Shown here: positions 1 to 13,477 of the stretch, one piece after another | Numbering within the stretch: position 1 is the first letter of the stretch | Layout of the letters: each line of letters starts with the position of its first letter | Assembly (NCBI GenBank): GCA_015698045.1 | Contig: BLAL01000005.1 | Location: forward strand, 1,054,001-1,118,000 | Length of the DNA: 64,000 nucleotides | Reading direction: 5' to 3' | Source of the DNA: Rhizophagus clarus | Taxonomy: Eukaryota; Glomeromycota; Glomeromycetes; Glomerales; Glomeraceae | The notes under the pieces: generated by a model | What the model saw: the letters and a program-made list of their open reading frames with translations, nothing else | What the model was told of the DNA's origin: nothing | Database searches by the model: none | Translations under genes and position numbers: made by a program

Positions 1-3000
1 CTATACAAACATTATCTGATAGTGAAAATAATATTAAATTAAAAACTGAATTTTTAAAAAATTCTGAAGGAGGACACGGTATGATTTATTAAACAAGACC
101 TTTTTATTCATAAAACAAAAAAAAAATAATTAACTTGATTCACACAAATTTTCAGGTGGAGAATGGGCGGTTCGTATATCTGGAACACCAATAAATGAAA
201 ATGGTAATTTTTTTTTTTTTTTTAAAAAAAAATTTGCAAACATGAAATTAAAATTTTAACGTAATCTTAGAGCCTTCTGAAACTTCATTTCTTTATTATT
301 TTGGACTTGAAGGAGATGGTTCAATTGAATTGGTTAATCCATTGAATAAAATGGTGAATATTATTTTAAATTTTATATTATAATTTGTGTATTATTATTT
401 TTTTACGCAAATCTTTTATGAATAGGGTTTAGATAATCCGGTTGAGCTCGAAGGAGAAACTCCAGATTTAGGACAATTCTCAATTATATTAAAAGATGGT
501 AAAATTATTTAATAGAATCATTGTGAAAATCTCTTGTTTAATAATAGGATTTTGAATTTATAGATCCAAATAATAAGGTGTCATCAAATGTTCCTCCGGG
601 AACGTCACCATTAACTGATTTATCGAAAATTCAATATTGGGGACATTTAGTTCCTGACGGAGATGTCTGGCGAGCTAGGGGTAAATAGACAATATATATA
701 TATATATAGATATATATATTTTTTTATCTTCATTTTACAAACACAATATTCATATGATTTTTTTTTTTTTTTGGAACAAAAGAGTTATTACAAAATCAAT
801 TGATTACAAAATATCAGAAAATAGTAAATGATCCACAAGCAAAATCCCTTCCTCCACCACAATATTTATTTACGTTGAATAATGAAGTTAAAAAAGACTC
901 TAATTTTTTTATCTTTCAAAAAATGGTTAAAGGATCTTTTCAAGTGAGTTAGAATTTTTATTTGAAAAAACACTTGATATTAATAATACGTACGTGTTAA
1001 CGATCTGAAGTTTTTTTGTCATCATTATTAATTTAGTTTGATATATTTTTCCAATCTAAATCAAGTCCCATTCATCTTGACTGTGAGTAAGAATCAATTT
1101 TTTATTTGTTACGTTTTTAAAAATATATTCTTTTTCACATTTTTTTTTTTTTTTCATCATTTGTGAATGGTTTATTAGCTGAAAGTCTTACATCCGGTCT
1201 TAAATCCAAATCTCAAGAATTTGATCAAAGATTTGAAAAAACATTTGGATTGCGCGAAAAAGGATTTGATGATGGTCAAATTTACTTCGCACAAACTATT
1301 ATGAGTAATCTAATTGGAGGGATCGGGTATTCATTTATTTTTATTTATATTTCTATATACTGAGAATGCCATTATTAATTGATTATTTCCTTTAAATAGA
1401 TATTTTTATGGGTCAAGCATTGTCGACAGATCATTTACAGATAGTGACGAAGACGAAGAAGAATTTTGGACAAAATATCGGAAAGCAGCTCCAGAGTTAA
1501 CACCACCTAAAGCTTTATTTACGGCAACGCCATCTCGACCTTTTTTTCCACGTGGATTTTATTGGTAATTTTTTGTTATACTTATATTCACAATGGAATC
1601 GCTGTTTATGAGATAATTTATTTTTATATGTTATTAGGGATGAAGGATTTCATCAATTATTAATTGGTAAATGGGATAATGATTTAAGGTAGGTTTATAT
1701 TTTATTGTCGAGTTTTGTAAATTTGTATCTTTGTATTTAAATATTTTTTCTTTTATTAGTTTAGATATTATTAGACATTGGGTTTCTTTAATTGACAATG
1801 ATGGATGGGTTGCTAGGGAACAAATTTTAGGAGAGGAAGCTCGAAGCAAGGTTTAAAAAATTTTATATGTTGAAATAAATTTTTATAAGAAATCATTAAT
1901 AACGTTTATTTAAATATTTGATTTTTTTTTTTTTATATAGGTCCCAGAAGAATTTCAAATACAGTATCCACATTATGCAAATCCTCCAACATTATTAATG
2001 GCGATAAAATCTTTTATTTTGAGAGTTGACAATATGGATAACAAAAATATTCCCTATACAGATGGTGATATATATTTATTTTTATTAATTTTTATAAGTT
2101 CTCGATTCGTTTTTAGAAAAATTCTTAATTATTAACGAAAATAAAAAATCATTTTCTTTTTTACAATTCTGAAATTAGATATTGGAGAACTAATATTTAG
2201 TGATCATATTTTAAGTACGACAGACCCAACGATTATTTCGTCAAGATATATCTCAGATAAAGGACTAGCAAATGATTTTTTGAAAAAAATTTATCCTAAA
2301 TTAAAATTAAATTATAAATGGTTTAGAAGAACTCAATGGGGTGAAATTAAAGAATGGGGTAGAAGAGCAAGGAGCAGAGAAGCTTATAGATGGCGTGGTC
2401 GGACTCCTGGACATACTTTAACTTCTGGTATGCAAAAAATTTTTTTTATGCTAAAGATTAAAAAAAAATTAAATAATTGTATAAACCTATTTATTTATCC
2501 AATAGGACTTGATGATTATCCTAGACCAACACCACCACATCCCGCTGAATTACATGTTGATCTCATGTGCTGGGTTGGATTTATGGCAAGATCACTTAAA
2601 GAAATTGCAGAAAGATTAGAAGAGGAAGATGATTTTGATGATTACGCGAAAGAATATAAAAATATTGTTGCTAATTTAAATGGTAAATTGAAACCACTCT
2701 TTCTAAACATTAAACTAAAATTTGATTTTTAACAAATGTAATTGTATAAAATAGATTTGCATTGGAGTGAAGAACATAATGCTTTTTGTGATTTGTCAGT
2801 CGATGAAGATGGTAAGCTTTGCGCGAAGATATTTATTAGTTGCAAACAAGATAGGAAATACCTTTAACTATCCCGAGCATACCTAACATCATTAATTACA
2901 TTCTAATTATCATTCTCTTTTTTTTTTTTTTTAGAGGAATCAATATTTGTTTGTCATAAAGGATATTTATCATTACTTCCAATGGTATTAGAATTACTAC

Positions 3001-3754
3001 CTAACGATTCACCAAAATTAGGAGCAATATTAGATATGATTTATAATCCGAATGAATTATGGTCAAAGTAAGATAACACTTTATATCATATATATTTTTT
3101 TTTATATTTCTTATTCGTATCATTTTTATTCGTATTTTATTAGATATGGATTAAGATCATTATCAAAATCTGATAAATTTTTCCATACGGGGGAAGACTA
3201 TTGGAGAGGAAATGTATGGATAAATGTTAATTATTTAGTATTGTCTTCACTATACAAAGTAAGAATGTCAAAGTAACTTAATTTTATAAGTTTCAAAATG
3301 ATTCAATATCTAAAACGTGTTTTTTTAGAACTATGCAGTTATTGAGAGTCCCTATAAAAAGAAAGCAAAAACCATATATAAAGAGTTGAGAAATAACATA
3401 ATTGAAAATGTTTATAAGGTTAGCAATTAATATTGATTTCGTATTTATCATGATTTAACCAATTTTATAAATATAATATTATTAGGAATTTGTGAGAACC
3501 GGGTACGTATGGGAACAATATTCAGAAAATACAGGTGCAGGTTTAAGGAGGTAAGTTGAAAATTATTAAACTAACGTTAGATACGTAATACATTATTTAC
3601 ATTATTATTAATGTTTGCCTGGCTATCACCATCTATGGCTATCTATTCCAAGCTATTATTTATTAACATTAATTTTTCTTATTTTATTATATATAGTCAC
3701 CCATTCACTGGATGGACGTCCACGGTAACATTAATTATGGCGGAAGAATATTAA
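1..3754 (+). CDS. Mannosyl-oligosaccharide glucosidase, GH63 (5' end outside window)
   Basis: ER-type processing glucosidase I, which removes the terminal glucose of the N-glycan precursor. The gene is cut into many short exons with small AT-rich introns (for example exons 156-203, 271-353, 426-498 and 563-680). Read through them, the protein shows [12 protein letters not shown], then the GH63 hallmark [15 protein letters not shown] near 1550-1660, [18 protein letters not shown] near 1800-1930 and ANPPTLL near 1980. SGLDDYPRP is completed across an intron near 2430-2530, and GEDYWRG then WEQYSENTG near 3190-3530. In this family the acidic residues in the DDYPR and WEQY motifs act as general acid and base; that is family knowledge. 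The stop is TAA at 3752-3754. The signal anchor and N-terminal beta domain lie upstream of base 1. I see no disruption in the exons read. Identification is strong; some splice sites were placed by eye (the acceptor near 1178 is the least certain). Confidence 0.93.
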
Positions 3755-4726
3755 ATTAATAATAGAGAAAGAAATAAAAGAATCTTTTTTATTATGATTA
3801 AACTAATCGCTTTCTTTATTTAAAAATAAATACAACAAAGTATTGGAATATACTGTAATCGATTGAGATCTTATATTTAATTTTAAGAGGTCAAACTTTT
3901 CTATGGGGACATCTACTGTAATATTATTTGGTATCAAATAATTAAAGTGATCAAAAAAAAAAATAAAAATTAAAAGATCAAATAATAATTTACATTGATA
4001 AAATGTATTGTTAGTTACAAGATAAATGAACAATCGCATTCAGATCAACTGAAATATAAATATTACTAAATTAACCATCTTCTCATCCTTAATATTTGTA
4101 AATAAATTCTTGATTATGTTGAAAGAATTTAAAATATTGTAATTTTTCGATATACATAAATTAGAATTTATTTACCTTAATAGGTGAAATCCTAAATGTA
4201 TCCTAATTTCATACCGTCATAGTGGGACTCGACCAACCATTCACAAAACTCTGAATCGATTAGCATAACGAACGAGCGTCTCGCTAAAACGCCATACTAA
4301 GATCGAAAAAAAGTCAGACCAATCCAGAACAAGGGTGGCGAAAATTCTATCCTCGCATATCTTATGTACTATTGCAATACCGACAAATTAGAACTACTAT
4401 ATTTTGAGTTTCAACAATGAATTTAACTTTCTTTCATATAGTTCCTTATAAAAATTTATCAACGTAAATAACATATAAATTTTCACGGCGCGCAATGATT
4501 TAACCTCGATATTGTCACAATAAAATTAATATTTATCATTACTCACGAGTAAAGAATTAAATTTATTTAATATTATTAAAATTAAAATACATTTTCTATA
4601 AAAGAATTAATAGAGAATCTTTTAAATATGTATCAATATTTTTAAAATCATACGTTAATATTAAAGAAAGTTATTAAAAAATATAATAAATAGTATGTAT
4701 GTATTTGGAAAAAATAAAATTTATAA
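3755..4726. other. Intergenic, unassigned repeat-like block
   Basis: No gene is supported. The first 150 bases are the likely 3' UTR of the glucosidase. Around 4200-4520 base composition is less AT-rich than its surroundings (for example AACGAGCGTCTCGCTAAAAC), and the sequence reads like a decayed dispersed repeat rather than coding DNA. An open frame at 3803-4039 on the minus strand is low-complexity and not credible. Confidence 0.4.
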
Positions 4727-7700
4727 CTAACTATAATAATGAAGTCTATTCAATTTCAGTTTAATATGTTTTCCTACGAGAAAGTTAATTGCATTAGCAG
4801 GTATTACAGTATTTGTATAACGAATTGATAAATTTTTACTTACCATGATCTTGAGTTTCAATTTGTAGTACTTCGGAAATGTTGCGCTTTTGTGGTCTAC
4901 TATTAACGAGATTAATTATATTAATCATTTTTGAAATTTCAGAAATATAAACATGCAAATTCGATATTATGTAATACCTCGTGTCTATATCAAGACCCAA
5001 TTCATTACTAATATATTCATATTCTGCAATATGTTAGCACAAAATTAATATTAATAGTAAAAATTTTAATATTTTAACTATTCAATAATTACCTTCACTG
5101 GATTCAATTAGTTTATTATCTAAAGTAATAAAAACAATGTTATTTTCAAGCATAAATTATTTCTAAGTATGTTGCTAGTATATGCATGATGCAAACCTTG
5201 CTTTATATTTAATGATAGCAATGATGATGATTTAGAAATGAAAGAACTTAATGGTCTGCTCGTAAAAATGGCGCCAGGATGAGGCTTTTCACAAAACTCA
5301 GGACCAAGTTGCTTCATTTGCATTAATTCTAATCTTTTTCTTTCAGCTTGCTCAAATTGTTCTACAGAGTCTTGTTTATAATACCAATCACCAAAAATTT
5401 TTGTAATTTCAGTCATCGAAGGTCTTTTTGAAGGATCAGAATTCCAGCATCTTTTCATTAAATTAGAAAAACACTCGGGAGTGTCATTTGTAATGTCAGG
5501 TCGTTTTCCATCAATAATTTCCAAGATAAGGTCGATATTATGTTCAATATTGGCAAGTGGTTTGCAACCAGTTGTTAATTCCCACATAATCATACCTAAA
5601 CTATAAATATCAGATTCTTTTGAAAATGCACTACCTTTGAATATTTCTGGTGCAATATAAGGTATTACTCCATATATTTCATTATTTGATGAAGTATTAT
5701 TTGCAGGCTGTGATAGACCTAAATCACAAATCAACCATGATTGATATGATGACAATAATATATTCCCGCTGTGAAAATCTCGATGCATAAAATCCTTTTT
5801 ATGGATAGCGTTAAGTCTGAAATAAATATAATAACGCATTAGTATATTTAAATGTTAACAAATAATTAATGATGTGATTAAAATAATTAATTACCCTTCT
5901 GAAATTTTCCATAACGTATATATTTTTTTATTCCATGTTATATTTACAAAGTTTTTTTGTAAATGTTTATGTAAATCTCCGCCACTTGCATACTCCATTA
6001 CTAACATATAATCTTTTGTTTCAGGATCTTGTGTAATACCGTGAACTTTAATAATATATGCCAGATTATAACAAAGAAAAAGTGACTTTGCCTAGATATA
6101 TAAAATATTAATCACAATGTGGAAGAGAATATATGTAATTATAACATAAAATCAATTACCTCATTTAAAAAATGTTTACTAATATTTTGTGAATTATTGA
6201 ATCTCTTTATAACAACATCATCACCTAATAAATTTGCTTTATAAATAACACCAAACCCTCCTTTCGCTATTTGTTTTAAAATTTTAACTTGAGAATATGG
6301 AATTTCCTTCATAGCTGGCTGATTTGAATTGGTTTTACTAGTATTAGAAAATATGTCTTTAACAAAATTATATATATCTAATGGGTTTGGATTTTTATGA
6401 TTATTCGCATAATTAGCAATCTGATAGTTATTTTTGTCGGATATTATTGTACATTGTATATCGTATATATTGTAAAGATTTTCATTTGTATCGCTAAGCT
6501 TTTTGGTATCATACTTAATAAATGATACTCTTTTACATTTTTTACATTGAGACTGGTCTGTAATTCCAAAGATAATGTTTGTTGTCAAACAAAATCTACA
6601 TCCAATATAAATTAACATACAATGTGAACACATCTTTTGATTATCAGAATTGGATTCTAGAATTCGATCACAACCTATACATTGACTGTAAGTATCCCAC
6701 CAAGGTAAGTAAAGAACTGGAACGACGTTTTTAGTTAAAGTTGATTCTATCCATCCAGAGGAAATCTGATAACAATTTGGGCATAACTTAAATTCAACAC
6801 TATTTGAAGGCATTATGTTGTAAATTAAATTTCCACATAACTTACAATATTTTTTACTTTCAATAATTTTTTGTTTCTTATGATCATATTTATATTGATG
6901 CACACTATCAAATCTATCGCATGTAACTATTTGTTTAAAGTACAAAATTTCGGAGCAATGAAACTCCAAGTTACTTAGTTGAATGCTTTCTGTACTTATA
7001 CACTCATCTAAAAAATTGTTGTCTGTGTAATTAGTAATATATAAAAATAAGCAATCTTCACAATATTTTTGTTTAAATAAGATTGTTGTAGAATAAATCC
7101 TTTTACAATGATGGCATTTATCCTTTTTATTATCAAAGGGAATAAATATAATTGGTATAGGTGGGTATGGATCGTTATTTTCTAAGTTTGTGAATCGACT
7201 ATATGAAAACAAGCCTATTAAAGGTTTTAAAGGACGATAGTAAAGTCTACCTAAAAGTGTATATATATTATATATATTAAACGGATTAAGTTTTTCAGTG
7301 ATATAATTAATAATCTGTTTATAATAGTAAGTCTTGACTTTTATGTAAACAATTTTTTTTTCAATACGTATAGTATTAACAGTTATAATTGATATTCTTT
7401 TACACTTTTTGCATTGAGACTGGTCTGTAATTCCAAAAATAATATTTGTTGTCAAGCAATATCTACATCCAATATAAATTATAAAGCAATTTGGACACCA
7501 TTTTTGACAATCAGCTTCAAATTCTAAAAATTTATCACAAACTGCACATCGATCATGAGCATCCCACCAAGGTAAATAAAAATTGAAATGGATTTTTTAG
7601 TTAAAGTTGATTCTATCCATTCATGGGAAATTTTGTAGCAGTCAGGACACGTTATAAATTTAATATTGTAACGAAAAAATTGTTGATAAATTAATTTTCC

Positions 7701-8045
7701 ACATAATTTACAATATTTTTCACTTTTTTTAATGTTCCCACGTATAACAAGCTCGTATGGAATTATCTGTTTAAAATGAGATATTACAACGGTATACTTG
7801 CATTGTCGTATATGTACATCTAAGCATTCATTGACATTGGTACTATTTTCCTTGAAATAACTTTTGAAACAGGATTTACAAAATTTTTGACGAAATAAGA
7901 GTGTTTCAGAATATTTATTTCCACAATGATTACATTTTTTATAATTTGCGTTAAAAGGAATAAACTGAATTGGTACAGGGCTAGATTTTAATCTTGGTGT
8001 TAAATCAAAAGGATCTTTATTATTGCAAATATTTAAAAGCTCCAT
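4727..8045 (-). CDS. TKL-type protein kinase with two tandem cysteine-rich (zinc-ribbon-like) modules
   Basis: Starts at ATG 8043-8045 (MELLNICNNKDPFDLTPRLK). Exon 1 runs to 6160, followed by exons 6091-5895, 5816-5197, 5119-5093, 5023-4978, one near 4955-4844 and a last one ending at TAG 4727-4729. The N-terminus carries CxxC pairs (KKCNHC, FCKSC, YCKLC, CPDC), a PWWD motif and GCRYCLTTNIIFG with QSQCKKC. This whole module then repeats (second copy roughly 7200-6500). The kinase follows: glycine loop AKGGFGVIYKA, VVIKRF lysine, MHRDFHSGNIL catalytic loop, DLG in place of DFG, and IAPEIF. All key catalytic residues are present, so it is probably active, with Ser/Thr/Tyr specificity unknown. 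A one-base frameshift lies near 7590 in a T-run just before PWWD of the first module; it could be real or a sequencing error. The short C-terminal exons match the layout of the paralogues at 18029-20583 and 28748-31178. Confidence 0.8.
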
Positions 8046-9259
8046 CTCGTTATATTCGAAAGGGTTTAAAGAAAATTGATTTGATATTTATAGCTTATTT
8101 GCTCATTCGATATTATTTATCCGATTTCAATTTGAGAGATCCTTATGGAATTTTTTTAAAAAGTTTTAGGGATAATTAGGCCGGATTGGACCGAATTAAG
8201 CCGAATTATGTTCAATAAGAATTTTTATGCTAAATATGGGACGGCTTTACTATTAAAGAATAGTATTTGGAAATTAGAATTGTTTTCCATTTTAAGATTT
8301 TTTATAGAATTTTATGAAAATTATGGCGTTTTATTATGAGATTTACATGGAAAATTTAGCTGACGATCCGGATAATTCGACATTCCGGAACCTTAAATAT
8401 GATAACAGGGCAGTCAGACATAACATACCGATCATTTGTCGATCATAATATATGTGATATCACATTGACTTTGAAGTGTCATTCCAAACCATGAATGTAT
8501 CATTAAATTATTTTATTCAATAGTTTAAAGTATTAATAATTTATTATAAAAATTTTATAGCAAAATAAAATGTAATGCTAAAGTTAGCTTTAGGCCAAAT
8601 TTTTCAATAATTAATATATATGCTGATCATCTAATCAAACTTTGAAGCCTCGGCCGAAGCCATAGAAGTTTGGCCGAAGCATGAAACTTTTATGGGTTAT
8701 AGATTAACGGGTTTAAAATTAATAGCCGAAGTAATCATGCAAAATTTTAGGTAATCAATGAGTTATGGCTAAAATTATACTTGCAATTATTTAATGTTAA
8801 TAATATTACTATTTTAATTTAGTATAAAATTTAAAATACAATAACTTCGTCAATATTGGTCTGGTTATATGTAACGATTTTACTACCATTCGAATCCTCC
8901 CACTGAGGCTAATCTAATGGTGTATAAATCATTAAAATCTGATCACTGGATCTCAAGTTAATAAATTTTGAATTTTCATTTTATTCATTAATTACAAAAT
9001 TTTACATGAATTGATATAATTTTTGTTAATTTCGAGCAACTTTACCCTCAAGATTGTCAAATCAAACATTATTTAACTTCATGTATTAACCAAATAACAT
9101 TTTTCTTATGCATGTTACAATATTGAGCATTAATGTGACAATATGAGAGATGTCCGCTCTGTTAAGTCTCCTGATCTAATTTTCCCGGTTAAAATCAATT
9201 TCCTGGTTAAAAATCAATTATATATTGTCTTTACCCTTCATCTATCTTACAGCCAGAAC
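8046..9259. other. Intergenic with scattered GGCCGA-type degenerate motifs
   Basis: Upstream region of the minus-strand kinase. No gene is supported; the open frame at 7994-8179 overlaps the kinase start and is not credible. Short degenerate motifs around GGCCGGAATT or GGCCGAAG recur (8178-8215, 8640-8680) and match motifs elsewhere in the window, suggesting decayed repeats. Confidence 0.4.
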
Positions 9260-9880
9260 TAGTGTTGGCAAGTGACATGAAATGATACAAATGACATGTC
9301 ACATGTCATTATATCATTTCAAAAGGCAAATGACAAATGATTGTCATTTAAAATATATCATGTGACCTGTAATATATTTCGCATATTTATTCTGTTAACT
9401 TTTTATTACATTAGATATTTAATTCAAGTTTATCATTGAACTAACATAAACTGGCATTTCTAAAGATTCATTAAACAAATTAAGTAGATTTCATTTAGCT
9501 AATGGATTATCTACTGGATGAGTATCCTGCCCACCTACTTCAAAATTATAAGTTTCTTTATTTATAACTCATCGCTATCTAAATGATTTTCTTTGTCAAT
9601 CAACTGACAAAAACGCGAAAAAAAATTAAAATCTTTAGATTCATTTTGCATAAAATAAAATGTTATCACTTATTTTTTTTCCAAATTTAATAAACGAAAT
9701 ATATTTTTGCTGCAAAATGGATCATCAAATGATAATGACATTATCATTTAAAAATGACACGTCATTTCGTCACTTGTCATTTGTAAATGACATTTATTTT
9801 ATACGAATTCTTATATCATTTTGATATCATTTGGGATCATTTAAAAATTAGTCAAATGACATTGTCATTTGCCATCACTG
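9260..9880. mobile_element. Degenerate hAT-like non-autonomous element rich in ATGACATTT motifs
   Basis: The ends form an imperfect terminal inverted repeat: TAGTGTTGGCAAGTGACA at the left and, reversed, CAGTGATGGCAAATGACA at the right. CAGTG/TAGTG ends are typical of hAT elements. Both flanks of the interior are packed with ATGACAT and ATCATTT words on both strands, giving strong folding potential. There is no open frame of note. The 8 bases either side (GCCAGAAC and TAATAAAT) do not match, so no target duplication survives, or the boundaries are slightly different. Confidence 0.55.
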
Positions 9881-11005
9881 TAATAAATAAGTGATTAGAG
9901 CCTTGTCATAACAGATAATACTCTAGGGGTTATCTTATTAACTGATAAAATCCGGTTAATATTAACTGAGTACTATACTTTCAGATAAATATTAAAGTTT
10001 ACTAAAGCTTATCACACCTAGCTATTTAAATAGATTATATTAATATTTCTTCTTAAAATCACACTTTCGAAAAAAATAATCACGTCCTGCATAAATAATA
10101 AAATGCGAATATATTTGAGCACGTAGAAAGTGAATATGATGAACAATCTTTCTTATCGACAATAATTTTCAATTTGTTAGAAAATATTTATCTATTCAGA
10201 TAACACGAGGTGCAAGCGAACGTATACAGTATTTAATGATGCTAGTTTAATAATAGCTAAAAGAGCTACTATGAAGGAAGATTTATTCCTTTAAAGAGAT
10301 GGTAATTTATAAATATAAATTATATTATTCAATAAAATAACTTATATAATTTATCAATGGATTGGTTATTTATAATTTTATGTCATCATTTTTAATTAAT
10401 CATTAATATTAAAATAAAATCAGAATAAGTTTTATCAGGATCAACTTAGCTAAGGAACTCGGATGCAATTTTTTCAAAACAAGTAACTATATTTAACCTT
10501 AAAGTTATCCGTTTCCAAGCTCAAATGTAAACGCATCTCACTTTTTTACTATTAGGTCAAAATTCACGTGATTAAATTGTTCGGACCTATCTGGGTGACA
10601 GTTTCAAAGAATGTTACTTTTTGATTTCGATTACTGTATAATTACTATTCTCTGTATCCTTCGTCTTTTCATTCAAAATAAATAAATAAATAAATAAATA
10701 AGTAATCCAAATTTCTCATTACATTATTTCTTTATTTTACTAATTTCTAAAATTTACGTAACATAAATTACAACTTGCGATCTATTACGCTAGTCAATTT
10801 TATTTAATATTACGTCAATTTATCGTCATATTACCCCAAGCAAGTCAAAATGACTAATAGCTGATTCACCATCAGGTTTTTTTAAAATCTATTTATAATA
10901 GCCTGATACACATATTTTGATCATTATCAATTAAGATAAATATAACTATCTGGACCTTTATTGTATTCTAAATTTTTATCTTTCTTCACAAAAAAAAAAA
11001 AAGAA
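9881..11005. other. Intergenic upstream of nucleotidyltransferase-like gene A
   Basis: No gene is seen. An (AAAT)n microsatellite lies at about 10676-10701. A poly(A) run directly precedes the start codon at 11006, as it does in paralogue B at 50933. Confidence 0.4.
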
Positions 11006-13477
11006 ATGATTAAACCTCGAATTCTTGCTGTTAATTGTGAGCAAATATTGATCATTTTAAATAATATTATCAAGAACAAAGATGATACTTCTCTTATAGG
11101 TTATCCTGTTCTTATTGGTTCACGTGCCGCAAAATGGCATTCTCCTTCTTTCCGTGATCCTAATGATTGGGATTTAATAGCAACTCCTTTACAAACAACT
11201 TTTTTTATTAATAAAGTTAAAGAATCTAGTGTAACTTTTGATAATATAAAATTAATTCATTATCCCAAAGGTGGATTAAAACTTGTGGGAGGGTGTATTG
11301 AGCAATCAACAGATGGAAAATCTATTAGTTTTGATATTGAAATTGTCTCTGATAAAATGGATCTCAGGAACATGAAACAAAACGTAAACGAAGATGAAAG
11401 TAATGAAGACGATGACGATATTGATGATGATGATATGCAAGATGATAATGAAATTGAATTTATTGAATTTGAAATTTTTAATGATGTTCAACCAAAAATA
11501 AGTGCCTTGATGATTTTAGAATTGTGTTGTAATATTGAAGATAAAACAATATTTCCGTTATTATCAAATTTTTTATGTATTGTTGCTCCATTGGAAATCC
11601 TTGAAGCTTTAAAATCATCTCATATCTATTGGCCATCCGATTTTCATAATAATATTGCAGATTTACACCATTTAAGAATTTTATTGGATTATAATAAAGT
11701 ATCTAATGTTCAACCACTATGTCCACAACGTGATGAACAAATTGAACTTATGTTGAAAACTCGTATTAAGGAAACTGAAATTATACGAGGTATACCAGGT
11801 GATCATATCAACTTGAACATGTCCAATGAAGATTTCTTAGATAATGAGGATAACCTTTTTGTACAAAGACGCGTTCACCATGATGATTTACATGAACTTG
11901 TCAAATACGGTGATTATCCAATTTATCAAGGTTTAAAGGATGACCAGGTATAAAGATTTAATCTTAAAAATTTTTACAAAGGTTAATAATTATTTATTGT
12001 ATTAAAATTTTATTTTAATGTTAATTGTTATTTAAAATCATATAGTCTAAAGCATGGATAAAGAAACCCCTTTTTGAAAAACTTGACTATCAAACAAAAC
12101 TTAATTGTGTAAAAGAAGAAGCAATGGCTATTGCTCTTGAAAGATATCTTATTCCAATGATCTCCAAAGATCAAGAAAAATCTTATAAATTGGCACTAGC
12201 TAGGATTTGCACTACATTAACCAAAGGCTGGTTTCGTCAATTTGCAATTGATAATTATCCTCGACTTTCAAATCTTGATAAAGATTTATTATTGATTGCT
12301 CATAATGTAATTGAGAAATTTCCTATAAAACAAAATAGGCCAGATATTATAGTACTTGACCCAGAAACTCAAGCTATTTTTGAATCTATTCGTCCATACA
12401 CCGAAACAATTTCCGTATTGAGTCCTTCTATTTCTGTCTATGATAATGATTATCGAAATGTTTATTTTAGTAGAGAAGGAATCAAGATTACTTCCCCTGT
12501 AAATTATAATATATCAATAACAGCTATTATTACTACTATGTGTAAGTTTTATTATGAAACATGCAGCACAGGTTCTACCTGGACAGCATCTGTTGCTATC
12601 TTGCCTAGTAAAGACTTGGAAGTCTTAAGGTAGATTTTGCTAACAATTTATATTTTTATTTTCCATATTTATTTATTTATTTATTGATACTTATTTATTA
12701 ATAATTATTTAATTTAAATGATAATAGTGAAGATAATAAAAACGAAGACAGGTATAACAATTTGTATTTTTATTTTCCATATTTGTTTATTTATTGATAC
12801 TTATTTATTAACAATTGTTTATTTAAATGATAATAGTGATAATAATGAAAACGAAGACAGGTATAACAATTTATATTTTTATTTTCCATATTTATTTATT
12901 GATTGATACTTATTTATTAACAATTATTTAATTTAAGTGATGATAGTGATGATAATGAAAATGAAGACAGGTATACACTCTAGTAATTTATAAATGAAGA
13001 ACAATTATATGTTTTTTACAATAAATTAATCACATAATATTATAAATTCATTTCAGAAAATTATTTGATAAAGACAGTTGTGTATTATTTAAAGATCCGT
13101 TGAACATTCACCCTTATTATAATGATGATGAAGAGTGTTTTTCAAAATTAACTAGTAAGCATGTATTTGTAGTTAGAGTTAGTGCAAGTGGTGGTACTGG
13201 TGGTAGTTGGACTTTAGGAGATTATGCTTCAGTGTGTATTGAAGTTAAATCAGCCGATTATGTTGCTAGTATACTTGAAATCCCTGATCTAACTGGTGAT
13301 ATATTATTTAAATACGTATTGGATTATTTGAAACCATCTTTAATTAAAAATGGAGATACACCAATTAAAAATCGGATTAATGAATTGAAAATTGAAGGAG
13401 CTATTCCGACTGAACCAAAACAACATGTTTGGTATGATGCTTGGAATTATGAATTGAATATGAATTTTAACCATTAG
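11006..13477 (+). CDS. Nucleotidyltransferase-fold protein, copy A
   Basis: Exons: 11006-11947, 12046-12629, three 24-nt mini-exons (12728-12751, 12837-12860, 12947-12970) and 13057-13477. They sum to 2019 nt, or 672 residues, with the frame kept throughout. The start is MIKPRIL, shared with copy B; the TTG-initiated extension to 10961 is not needed. Residues 30-65 carry PVLIGSRAAKWHS then NDWDLIATP, and about residue 110 SFDIEIV. This matches the nucleotidyltransferase pattern hG[GS], [DE]h[DE]h, h[DE]h, so the three metal-binding acids appear to be present. An acidic stretch rich in DDDD follows near residues 130-150. The rest (conserved HVWYDAWNYEL near the C-terminus) is not a domain I know. 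There is no signal peptide or membrane span. The substrate is unknown. Copy B at 50933-53507 is very similar, so this pair is a recent duplication. Confidence 0.85.
12630..12970 (+). repeat. Tandem intron plus mini-exon array, three units (gene A)
   Basis: Three consecutive units of 109-110 bp. Each has an 85-97 nt intron (GTATAAC... or GTAGATT... to ...ATGATAATAG) followed by a 24-nt exon. The exons encode acidic octapeptides SEDNKNED, SDNNENED and SDDNENED, all in phase 2, so any number of units keeps the reading frame. Gene B carries four such units at 52549-53000. Confidence 0.85.

Noticed and set aside
1634..1849. 71-aa minus-strand frame
   Set aside because: Antisense shadow of glucosidase exons that carry clear GH63 motifs.
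8880..8970. Possible similarity to 57500-57600 (TAATCTAATGGT words)
   Set aside because: Only short AT-rich words are shared, not enough to call a repeat by eye.
10961..11005. N-terminal extension of nucleotidyltransferase-like gene A
   Set aside because: It would begin at TTG and read through a poly(A) tract; the ATG at 11006 matches the start of copy B.
12630..12970. Regularly spaced repeats resembling a CRISPR array
   Set aside because: Eukaryotic gene context, 110-bp units that are nearly identical throughout, and each holds splice signals and an in-frame exon; there are no unique spacers.
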